The notes under the pieces were generated by a model that was given only the letters and a program-made list of their open reading frames with translations, was not told where the DNA came from and did not search any database. A stretch of DNA of 64,000 bases from Haberlea rhodopensis (taxonomy: Eukaryota > Streptophyta > Magnoliopsida > Lamiales > Gesneriaceae), in contig CAJQUN010000014.1 of NCBI GenBank assembly GCA_907163345.1, forward strand, positions 2,852,001 to 2,916,000, read 5' to 3'. This document shows, one piece after another, positions 50,601 to 61,063 of the stretch. The position numbers were made by a program, and so were the translations under genes. Numbering within the stretch: the first letter of the stretch is position 1; each line of letters begins with the position of its first letter.

Positions 50601-53600
50601 TTCTTTAGCGAGATGGAATAATGAGAAATAGATATTTCAGTTCCGTTATTGCAAAATAAATTGGGCACATGGAAGAAGCAAGAAATTGAAAATAGTGGTC
50701 TTAGCTGAATATAAAGCGTAGAAGTATTTCCTGATTAAATATCTACCCGTTTTTTCTTGTATGTCGGCCACCACAATTATTTAGGTTAACCTGCTGTCAA
50801 GCATAGATCAGCAAAACAATCAGAGAAGAGCTCAAGTTTTGTCCCCTCATTGCATAATAGAGAACATGGAAGCTTATTAGGTACAGAGGAGACCTAGCTG
50901 CTTGAACTTTGCAGCAATTCCTTTCTCTTGTCACATTGCGCTCAGATGGTTAACGACTTTCCAATGGTCTAGGAATTAAAAAAATTAGAGATTGCAGGAA
51001 ACACAAACTCCAATGGATTCTTGGCTTGGGCCAAAATATGCTTTTTTTTAATCCTTTGTGGGGTCCATAAGTAAAATTTATGCTTCCTAAGTGGTCAGTA
51101 AAATCTTGTGGATATTGCAGAGTCCGCGCCCTTCACTTTATATGTGTGCATATTTGTTTCAAGGATAGCTTTGCTCTATCGTATCTTGTTTTGACTTGTT
51201 GCTCTATTTATTTGTTAAGAAAACTTGAGATGGACTTTTGCATATGGATGTGCTTCTACATTGGTAAGGAGTTTATTACTTTTTGCAGTAAGTGAACATT
51301 TAATCACGGTGCAGAAGTGGTAGATGCTTTCTATATTACATGCTCTAAATTTACAATACAACTGTGCTGTTCTGTTGCTTTATACTTTCTGTCCTTGCAT
51401 CTTTGAACTTATTTGTTTCATGTCCTGAAATTTTCTAATCTTGGTATTATAGATTGTAGTGTTATTGTTTTTTTTATCGGAATAATAGAAATATATTTAA
51501 GTAATAGAGTACTAGAGGTACTTGAACAGGTTACATGAATTATCCGTACAAAACAGCCCCTTAATTAAAGTGCTAATAAACATATTCTAGGTCCCCGACC
51601 TAATCTGAAAATAATTCACGTGTGATGTGGCTGCAATAATTGATGTTTAAGACTAAGCAATCTTGTAATATTTGGTTGAGATTATCAGGAATGTAATCTG
51701 GAAGAAGTGTCGGAGGATGAAGAAGCTCCTTCAAAGAGTGCTAAAGATAAGAAGGCAAATGGTCCAGTTGCTGAAAAAGCACCTAGTCTTTTGTTCAAGA
51801 TAACGAGCAGGGTTCAGTATAAGACCGTTCTTAAAGGTACTATAATTTTTTTTTTTAAACCTATTGCAGAACTTATTTTCATTGTAGTAACAGATGAATT
51901 AACTTGAAGCTCATTCATGTTTGCAGCCCATAGTGCTGTTGTTTTGAAGGCTGAGAGTTTGCCAGATAAGGTAGAGTGGTTGAACAAATTAAGAAATGTT
52001 ATTAGTTCTAAAGGCGGTCAAGTGAAGGGTGAACCTGGTCCTCAAATACGGCAAAGTCTTTCTGATGGTTCCCTGGTAAGTAAATGACTTTCGTTGTTTC
52101 AAGCTCATGCTACATTTATGGTCACTTTCAATCGGCTTGATTTCAATGCATTTTTATTTTTGGGGGACTTGTCAAATTTCAAAGTTTCTAGCCCTTTTGG
52201 GCTCGTTCGTTTTGTTTTGGGAGTTTTGGGAAAATATTTTGGGGAATTAAATTGAATGTTTGGTTTTGTTTTGGAGAAATTGTAGATGTTAAAATCATGT
52301 CACATGAAATTGTTGGATAAAATTATTTGAAAATTTTAAAACAGTATATTTTGGGATATACATATAATAATAGAATATTTTTGTACGTTATCAAAAAGCT
52401 AGTTAAAAGTAATGATTATGTTGGGAGATGTAAAAATAAAGGAAAATGTGGTTCCGAAGAAAATAAAAATGAATAATAGTGTTTGCTTTTGTTTAGGGGA
52501 TGGAAAACTATTTCCAAAAAACAAAAACAAGCAAGGCATTTAAGTAGTTGCTGTTGTACGTGTCAATTTGTTCCCTTGCACTTTTTTTTTTATACCAATT
52601 TTCAGATGGTTGACCTGCAGTCAGTTCTGTCCGTGCATTAAATAAAGAAAAATAAATGTGTTAAATTTTGTTTTCCCCATATAGGATACTATGGCGAGAA
52701 GACCTGCAGATCCAGAAGAAGAACTTCGATGGATGGCTCAGGAAGTGCGAGGTTATGTTGAAGCTGTTCTCAACAGTCTTGCTGCCAATGTTCCAAAGGT
52801 CAGTTTTAACAAAAGTTTTCAGTATGTTTATCCTAAACAATGTTTAAGTTATAATATGTTTGATTTCAGGCCGTTGTTCTTTGCCAAGTAGAGAAGGCGA
52901 AAGAAGACATGCTTAACAAATTATACATTTCTGTCAGGTTGTTTTCGTTTCCATTTGTCTTATAAGTTTATTGGGCAATGTGTCCTATAGTTTATTGGAC
53001 AATGCTTGTCTCTTATTTTCTTGATTGTGGGATTTCTGCTTGAAAAAGAGAGGATAGTACCGAGGATCCAATATGTGAAGCTTGTTCGGATCTATTTTTT
53101 GTCTTGTGAAAGTAGTTTGACCTCATTTAATTGAAATGATAGTGCTCAAAGTACGGTGAGAGTAGAAGAACTGCTACAGGAGGATCAGAATGTCAAACGC
53201 AGAAGAGAACGGTTCCAGAAACAATCCTCTCTTCTATCCAAGCTTACTAGGCAACTGAGTATTCACGACAATCGAGCTGCTGCAGCTTCTGGCTTTTCCA
53301 ATGAAGGTGGAGCAGGTGATTTTAACTTCCAAACCTTTCATTCTTGGGTCAAAATTTGGTTGGAATAAGTGTAGGTTCCTAGAGAAAGAAACTCAGGATA
53401 TCACTCGCCTAGGCGACTCATGAGTCTCAAAATGCTTTCTTCTCTAATTAAAAATTGTTTTGTATATTATTGCTCAAGTAGATGAGCCAATAATTACGAA
53501 GGCACACATCTCTTATACTTTCAAGTTACAACAGTTTAATAAGCCATCTTCATCATGTTTTAGTCTCAAATTACTTGCGATCAACACGGGTAACCTTGTC

Positions 53601-53992
53601 TTAGAAATTTAACTGGATATTGTGTTGCAATTCGCTCCTCTCTTTTGCAAACAGTTGGGATCATAATGGGAGCTTAGCTTCCATAATTTATATCACCACT
53701 CCCATAATATCTTCTTCTCACGTGGGCTTGTATTTCCTTATCAAACTGTGCAGAAAGTAGTCCGACTGCATCTGGCCCGTCATCAGGCGATGACTGGAGA
53801 TCTGCATTTGATGCTGCTGCCAATGGTCCAACTGATTCATATGGGGATTCTAGGTCCAATGGTCACAGCCGCCGCTACAGTGATCCTGCCGAAAATGGTG
53901 ATGTTAACTCTGGGGCCAACTCCGGCGGCCGCCGCACGCCTAACAGATTGCCTCCGGCTCCTCCCTCATCCGGCTCTGGTTATAAATTCTAA
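41648..53992 (+). CDS. DRP2: Dynamin-related protein 2 (large GTPase with PH domain)
   Basis: Membrane-scission GTPase of clathrin-mediated trafficking and cell-plate formation. Twenty-two exons join in frame to 923 residues, first exon 41648-41800 and last 53754-53992. Others: 43465-43515, 43612-43732, 43869-43958, 44426-44487, 44845-44959, 45064-45403, 45863-46010, 47574-47675, 47767-47886, 48269-48352, 48454-48581, 48804-48888, 49194-49341, 49972-50048, 50286-50342, 51689-51836, 51927-52075, 52685-52798, 52870-52937, 53143-53315. GTPase motifs: GNTGAGKSA (residues ~49-57), ATRAPI, DLPGVDRG, SKID. PH domain ~580-707 (KKSAKTNGWSKRWFVLNE), GED ~735-830 (DPEEELRWMAQEVRGYVEAV), and a Ser/Gly/Pro-rich tail ending NRLPPAPPSSGSGYKF. 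Length and order match DRP2A/B. Intron 18 holds a MITE; intron 13 holds a duplicate of the 3' end of exon 13. Confidence 0.97.
49009..49044 (+). other. Candidate alternative micro-exon (tandem copy of the end of DRP2 exon 13)
   Basis: Thirty-six bases bounded by atatcag and GTATAC encode KPLEAEQSMLNR. They repeat 32 of 36 bases of the 3' end of exon 13 (KALEAEQSILNR, 48853-48888), 156 bases earlier. Flanking exons meet in phase 0, so inclusion would add 12 residues without shifting the frame. DRP2 proteins I remember carry this segment once. Confidence 0.55.
52199..52538. mobile_element. 340-bp MITE in DRP2 intron 18
   Basis: The left end is GGGCTCGTTCGTTTTGTTTT. The right end as reverse complement is TGCCTTGCTTGTTTTTG. 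TTT flanks both sides (196-198 and 539-541 of the 52-kb line). Arms are G/T-rich (TTTTGGGAAAATA against TTTTTTGGAAATA). Non-coding. Superfamily uncertain. Confidence 0.55.
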
Positions 53993-55412
53993 ATTAGTAT
54001 GGATAATTTTGACAATCGATTCTTGCAATTCTTGTTGGGTGGCCGCTTTATTTAAGCATTTCACGATCTCTCGTCAAGCTCAAATCTTGTTATCGTCGGT
54101 CTGTAGCATCGGTATACACATCTTTGTAGATAATATAACGATTAATGTTGTCACATTATTAATTGTTTTGCAGTTGCTACATTTAAGTTGTCCTGGGAGC
54201 ACTTTCTTCTGTTGGCCTGTTTTTGGATATTACATATGTATTGCCCTCGAGTGATAATAATAATTTTTTTATACATTTATATTTTGCTTCTGTTTGTTAC
54301 TAGTTGCTTACTTCCAGTTCGGTTTAGCAGGGTCTCCACTCTCCAACCTATTGTCGTGATTAGCATGTGGGCGCATTTCGATTACGTAGAAAGTTTGATG
54401 CCAAGTTTTTTTACGACCAATTAGATTTTCATAAAATATAATTATTTTCACAAAATGAATTATATTAATCTAATTTACAAGAAGAAAATTGAATTAATCG
54501 AATCAAAGTATTCAAAGTGGTAAAATCAATCAAGCTTATGGAATTGAAAGATCGCAGAAAAGAACTTTACCTTCATAATTTTATTTATTCGACCTATTAG
54601 GCTTTTTTTTATAACAAGAAACATGAAATATGTTAAACGATCATGATGCACATCATATATAACTACCAAGCTTTGATAATGAGACAATTATATAAAATAA
54701 ATGCATACAAATAGTAAAAAGGTGAGGCCTTCAATGCAGAAACGCTAGTACGTAACCATGTGTTATTTTTTTGCTATTTTTGTAAGTGATGAGTACCCCT
54801 TATACTTCTTTTAATATATTTTTCCTTTTCAAAAACAAAAGTTTCGTAGAGCGAGGACGTATACAAAGTAATTGCTATAGGAGCTCATTGTGCAGTCGCG
54901 CTTACGCGGGCTCGGGCCCTGTTAAGTAAAAACAGATCATAAATCAAGTAAATTATTTGGCCAGTACAAATGTCACATGTTCAAATCCTCTCATCCCTAC
55001 CTATTACTACTCAAAGGAGTAGTGACGAGGAATGTATTGAAATCAATTCAAATTGGACTCGTTTCATTTAAGTTATGATGCGAAATTTGAATCCTTTTCA
55101 TTTGACATCCTCATTTTTTTTATAAGAACTTATAAAAGGAAAGTTGTACATTAAATTAACATCGCTAAATGCAGCATCAGGTCTACTATAGAAAAGTACA
55201 AAAAGTCAACAGCAGATTCTTCAAATGCATACACCACTCAAGAGATCAATGCTCAAGTAAGTGATCTGTCGGAATGCATATTGCATGTGCTAGGGTATAA
55301 GTTATGGTGTGAGCCAATCTAATATCTGATATAAACAAGAATTTTTTTACCCAAAATCATTGAAAAAATCATGACTAGTGATCAGCAGGTGTGCATCGAA
55401 TCCATCAAGAAA

Positions 55413-55754
55413 TGTTGAGAAATTGTAATACATCGGGAAGTTTAAAAGTTATGCTAACTAACTCTTTATAAGATACGTGGGTTACTCCACTCATTGTCAA
55501 TTGGTTTTGAGTTGGAACCACATGTGATCTTAACATGGTATCAGAACAGACTTTTGGCTACTCATCCCATGCGATTGGCTATTCAGCTCGCGTGCTCACC
55601 GTCACCCGTGCTATCGGTCCACTTGTTTGACTTATATAATGTTACACGTGAAGGAGCGTGTTGAGTAGAACTTATGGTATCTCTTTATAAAATATATGTG
55701 TTACTCCTCTAATTGCCAATTGATTTTGAGTTGTAACCCCATATATTCTTAATA
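55413..55754 (+). mobile_element. TRIM-like miniature LTR retrotransposon
   Basis: Two direct repeats begin TGTTGAG: 55413-55535 and a shortened copy 55659-55754. They share CTCTTTATAA, GGTTACTCC-like and TTTTGAGTTG blocks in the same order. Immediately after the first repeat is TGGTATCAGAAC (55536-55547), one base from the usual initiator-Met tRNA primer-binding site TGGTATCAGAGC. The internal part is only about 123 bases and encodes nothing. The right repeat has lost about 27 bases, so the copy is old. Confidence 0.7.
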
Positions 55755-56874
55755 AGAAGAAAATATCCAAAAATTTTATCTATTTTTTAAAAACATAGAT
55801 TTAGTTTGCATAAAATACATTAAATCACTCACATCAAAAAGGCCGACCGATGTTTTTATTATTTGGATTGAATACAGTTTTACCAACAAGAATCGAAGAA
55901 GATGCACCACCAAATACAGATGCTCCAGAACTCCAACAGGTATTTAATATTTTTAAAATATCAGTATAAATATTGAAGTTGATTACGGCCATTGTAGTTA
56001 CATGCACGAACGAATATAATCCAAGAAAAAGCTAAATGTGTGTTTGCTCCTGTATTAAATTTTTCCGAACATTTTTTTTGAGAGAATGGGTTTTTTTTTA
56101 AAAAAAAATAAAACCGTATATATTTGGAATGAATATTTTATGTTTTGTTTTGGAAAAAAACATAGTTTATTGTCAAATCGTATAAGTTTTTGTTGATTTA
56201 GTATATAAGTATTTAAATATTATAAAAACTTTTTTATATTGTGATTTTATAATATTATAAAAATAGTGTTTATGATATGTGAATGTGATTTTTTAGAGAA
56301 AGAAAACTATAATAAAAATGGTCAATAGTTTTTTTGTTTTCAAAATTGTTAAATATAAAATAAATCATAAAAATAAACATAGCCAACAGTTGTTGAAAAT
56401 GCATGATGAATAATGAACACATTTGACTGAAAGAAGGAATGATTGATTCCACGAGAAAAGACAAGACTGGAAAAAAAAAATTAGTGAATAACATTCTTGA
56501 AATTTTTCCAAGAAAAACCTCATACATGTTAGAGTTAATGTAGAAAACCTAGGGACTTTTGTCTCAATAAATCTGAATTTCAATCTCACAACTCAGTGAG
56601 ATTGCATATCTAAGAATCAGCTTAAAAATCCTTAAGATTCTGCCAAATATGTTAATTACCATCTATATTACAAATCAAATAATATCATATCAAATCAGAT
56701 ATACTGTATATAGCTAATATCATTGATATCCTCCCTCAAATTGATGTTGGTCGATGAAAAAAAACATCAGTTTGTCAATCTAAATAATTTTCTCAGAAGA
56801 ATCAACACCACAGTCGGACATATTCGCTGCAAACACTTGTGCAAAATACGTCTTGCACCGTGACAAAATTATAA

Positions 56875-56999
56875 ACACACAACACCCGTGCAAAGCTCAA
56901 ACGCACAACAACCGTGCAAGGCTCAAACGCACACAAACGTGCAAGGCTCAAATACACAACTATCGTGCAAGGCTCAAACACACAACTACCGTCCAAGGA
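56875..56999. repeat. Minisatellite, about 26-bp unit, five copies
   Basis: Units approximate ACACACAACACCGTGCAAGG + CTCAA, with 25-26-bp spacing and a few substitutions. Open frames across it give repeated CKAQTHN-type peptides and are by-products of the repeat. Confidence 0.8.
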
Positions 57000-59082
57000 C
57001 GCCGCCCGGCAAAAGTACCGATCACCACAACAAATCAGAAGAGACGTGGCCTCCCAGGACCCCAAAATCGAGTAGAATCCATAAAACGAAGAATCCACAT
57101 CCGGAAGAAATGACAAAGAAGACACCCAGCATGCGAAACCAAAATCGCTACAAAACCCAAGATTGCATGGAGAACGAAGCCTAAACCGCGAAGCCCAGAT
57201 GTAGTAAAGCACCTAGAAAAGCTGTCGCAGCAGCCAGAAACACAGCCACAACATGCCCGAAACCAGAAATCGCGACATAAATGTCGCTCAAAACTGCCAC
57301 GCGCTCGAATACAGAAACACAAAACCCTAAAGTGCGAGACATACAAAATGGCAGAAATCTGATGGAAAAAAATCAAAAAAGTGAAAAGCTGTCTGTGAAG
57401 AGATGACATCAACAAAAAAAAAATGGACAAAGACCCACGAAGATGACAAAGCCTAGTAGTCGTCGCTAGGGTTCGAGTCACAAACAATTTCTTGTATTAC
57501 AAAGAAAGACTATGTATATTGGGTCTCAAGTAACCTGATCCCTTCCCGATCTCACGCATAACTTGTACACAGGATTTGCCTTTTATTAGAAATAGCTCAC
57601 CAATTAATGATAAATCATGCGAGATAATCCTATTAAAATTTAATATGATAAAGTTATAACACTCATACTAAAATTTGATTTTCTTGACATATACGAAGAT
57701 TTAATTTAAAATGAATTAATTATACCAATTTAATTACTGCGCAGGCTCTATGGCCGCGGAAGCCTGCTACGAAGTAGCTTAAGATCGAGGTAAATAAGTA
57801 CTAATTTTGCCATTGGATTAATTCAATTTTGCCACTCGATAATGATTAATTGCAAAACTAGTCCCTAAAATTACTATTTTTTTAGAACCAATTTATCCCT
57901 TATGGTCAACTCAAATGCCTTATACTATCAATTATATTATTTTTCTCACCAATTATTAAATACATCATTTTATATATATGTATATATTTTTTATGAAAAT
58001 AACATAATTAATCAAAATTTTCTTGTAGCGCTGGGCAAGTGGGCAACTCTTATCGGGCTGACGTAATAGCGTGTAGTGTTGTGCCGTGCTGGCTCGTTCC
58101 ACAAAAGGACGGCCCAGCACTGTCCATAGGCACGGCTCCACATGAGTTTACGAGTGGATATTGATCTTCATATGCATATAAGTATATCGACACTTACATT
58201 TGGTCTAGTGACATGTAACTCTACTCATTTGAGGAGGAGGTCTAGAGTTTTAGAACCCTAACTCCATATTCTCTCATGTATCAAAAAAAATATATTCAAT
58301 AATCGCAATTAAACGTTTAGATATAATTTTCGAAAGAGCAAACAGACCCCGACTCCTTAATTTTTTTTCCTTAAAATGTTCGAAACATATTTTTTTAAAA
58401 AAATTTGATATAGTTTTATCATAAATATTAACCCAATATTCGTATAGAAAAATTCCAATCCCAACTCCCAAGCCAGCTAGATTGAAACTATAAAATCTTT
58501 TCTTGATTCTAACGTTGTTTCTGATTTTTTCATCCCTCCATGGGAGCTTTCTTATTTGCATCGACGTCAATACCAAATCACCTATAATATGTAATAATAT
58601 AGGCCTTAAATTCACAATTATGCGCACACCCTATTGCCTCTGAGGTGCCTTAAATGTGAGTTAGGCCGGGTGCATAGTAGTGGAATTCTTACTGCATTAG
58701 GATTTCCCAAGTACAAAAGGTCAATTTTTGAATAGTGTTGCTAATATTTTCGTAATTTGTAAACAAGAATTCCTGTGTTGGTTCTTCAGGATTTTATTTT
58801 TATTTTTTATAATGAACTCCAATATTTAGGCCTAGGCGACCACTCTCCGGAACCTGCACATGCAAGAGTTCTTGCATCGGATTTGCGCTTATATAAATTC
58901 CAAATTATTTTAAGAATTAATATAAACCGAACCTAGTTCACATTTGACTAGAAAAACCTCCGAAACCTACTGTTTCACATTGAATGATTAGCGTTCGTGT
59001 ATGTACACAGTATGTATGTATGTATGTATATATATAGAGAAGAGAAGTACAGAAAGATAGGTGTGTTAGACAGTTGAATTAA

Positions 59083-60404
59083 ATGACTACGGTAAGTGAA
59101 GTTAACGAAAGCAAGAGCGAAAGGAAGCTCAGAGTATTATGCCTCCATGGCTTTCGAACCAGCGGCGAGATCATCAAGAAACAACTAACGACCAAGTGGT
59201 CGGAATCTGTTTTACAGAAAATGTATATTGTTTTTGTTAATGGACCTTTTCCATGTCGGGGAAAATCTAGAGTCGAAGGAATCTTTGATCCTCCATATTA
59301 CGAGTGGTTCGGGTACAACGAGGTCAGCTTTTTGTCTTTTGCAAACTGTGGGTTCCCAACTAATTAATTTCTGTTTTTTTTTTTTGTTTCAATTTTTATA
59401 GTCTATTTGAAATGGGATTTTGGATTGCTAATTGCTTAAAACATTGTTTCTGTTTTTTTTCTGGGATGGAAATATAGGATTTTACCGAGTATCAGGATTT
59501 TGACGAGTGTCTTGCTTACATAGAACATTGCATGGTTGAATTCGGACCGTTTGATGGACTTCTTGGTTTTTCACAGGTATTATCATGTGTATTTGCATGA
59601 GCATCATACTTGCATCTAGTTAATATCATCTAATTTGAGTTTATGTCAAAAAAATTAGGGAGGAATTTTATCTGCTGCACTGCCTGGATTTCAAGCCAAT
59701 GTAAGTGAAGTGTCGCTTTTATCTATTATTTAATGTGAAAATTTGAGTGATATGCGTTCAAGTGTGGTTTTGAGTGGCAGGGTGTGGCTCTTACAAAGGT
59801 GCCCAAGATCAAATTTGTGGTAATAATTGGGGCAGGGAAGTTCCAAAAACAATCAGTGGCAGAAAAGGCGTATCCAGCCCCGGTGCAATGCAAATCTGTG
59901 CATTTCATAGGTTGAATATGTTGTCTTAATCAGCCTTGTCTGATTCTCCAACGACCCGTATGAAGTGGCCTTGTGTTTTTTTCTTTTCTTTTCATCCCGG
60001 CTCATGATCATTGAAAGTTTACTGCATTACTCGACTTCTGGCATGTCTTGGAGAATTACAGGACAAGAAATTTTACTTCAAGAAAGCATACTAACAATTG
60101 ACATGTATTTTACACAGGGGAGACGGATTTTTTGAACCCTTATGGTACTGTATTGCTCAATGAGTTTGTCGATCCTGTGGTGATTCGTCATCCTAAAGGC
60201 CACACTTTTCCAAGATTTGGTGAAGTTTTTTCTAACTTTTCTCTGTCAAACAATACACAGATATAGCCAAATGAATAACATTGTTGTCTTTGCTGTCCAG
60301 ATGAGACAGGTTTGAAGAGCATGCTAAGCTTTCTTGAGAGGATGCTGGAAGAAGTTAAAGGGGTGGGAGAACAAGAAAAGGAAGCAAATAAGACTGAAGC
60401 ATAA
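59083..60404 (+). CDS. FSH1-type serine hydrolase (OVCA2-like)
   Basis: Small alpha/beta-hydrolase esterase of unknown natural substrate. Six exons, 59083-59322, 59478-59576, 59659-59700, 59781-59910, 60118-60219 and 60301-60404, join in frame to 238 residues, the normal length. Motifs: VLCLHGFRTSGEI near the N-terminus, FVNGPFPCRGKSRVEGIFDP (family signature), nucleophile elbow LLGFSQGG split by intron 2, KVPKIKFVVIIGAGKF, then SVHFIGETDFLNPYG (acid) and the catalytic His in RHPKGHTFPRF. No targeting peptide is evident. The tail (KGVGEQEKEANKTEA) is charged and probably disordered. It converges with the methylesterase gene downstream. Intact. Confidence 0.93.
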
Positions 60405-61063
60405 AAGAAATTGGAGTTTCAAATTAAACTTCGACATTTATATTATTCTTAAGAGAAGTTTAAGGAAATATTAAATGTATTTTTTTGTTGCAACTACAAA
60501 TTAAAACTCGAGATTGTAAATCTCAGATTGTGTGACCATGATCACTGCAATTACAGAAATAAGAAGGAAATTCCAGCTGAGATTTAGACAGCTAATATCT
60601 CCATTTATAGGTGCATTTGAAAAAGATTTTCCTCTTTCAACATTCATAAATTAACATTTAATTCTGGTTTTTCTTCTATGAATCGGGTGTACACCAAGAT
60701 ATATATATATATTTTGGTGCACATCCGCTGCGAAAACCCATTCAATTCCATAATTTTTAATTTCACGTCATGTGCAGTAGCAGTGCATGTGAGTAGGATT
60801 AGAAGTTTTTTAAATATTAAGAAGTATACCAATAATGCACTCCAGAATGAAGAGTTGCAGGCTTGCAGCTTTGTAAACAAAATAAAAATTTAAAAATAAA
60901 AAACAGAAAATTTCAAATTGCGTTGTATCGTTTTCTATGTATATATATATAAATATGTATACACATATATATTAAATTTAACACACTGCCTAACATATTG
61001 TACAACCCCTAGCTACTACAGCAAGAATCTCCGGAAGTGTATATACCAAAAATACGTGTGTTC
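60405..61063. other. Convergent intergenic region with AT-rich hairpin
   Basis: 3' flanks of two converging genes. Contains a hairpin at about 60687-60724 (GTGTACACCAAGATATAT facing ATATATTTTGGTGCACAT), whose arms recall those of the fold-back MITE at 11258-11381. I see no gene. Confidence 0.6.

Larger units (their letters stand above)
53993..59082. other. Gene-free intergenic region
   Basis: About 5 kb. It holds a TRIM-like element (55413-55754), a 26-bp minisatellite (56875-56999), GC-richer low-complexity sequence to about 57480 whose long open frames lack any family motif, SINE-like scraps with decayed box B near 54950-55000 and 58195-58265, a repeat containing GTGCCGTGCTGG/GGCCCAGCAC near 58075-58140, and a GTAT/TA microsatellite at 59007-59036 just before the next gene. 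Confidence 0.55.

Noticed and set aside
56802..57487. Overlapping open frames of 86-150 codons on both strands
   Set aside because: They cross the minisatellite, have low-complexity composition (Cys/Phe-rich or Lys/Thr-rich), and show no domain.
58060..58140. GGCCCAGCAC/GTGCCGTGCTGG-rich block as a possible structured RNA or promoter
   Set aside because: It resembles a degenerate dispersed repeat; no clear ends, target duplication or transcript signals could be found.
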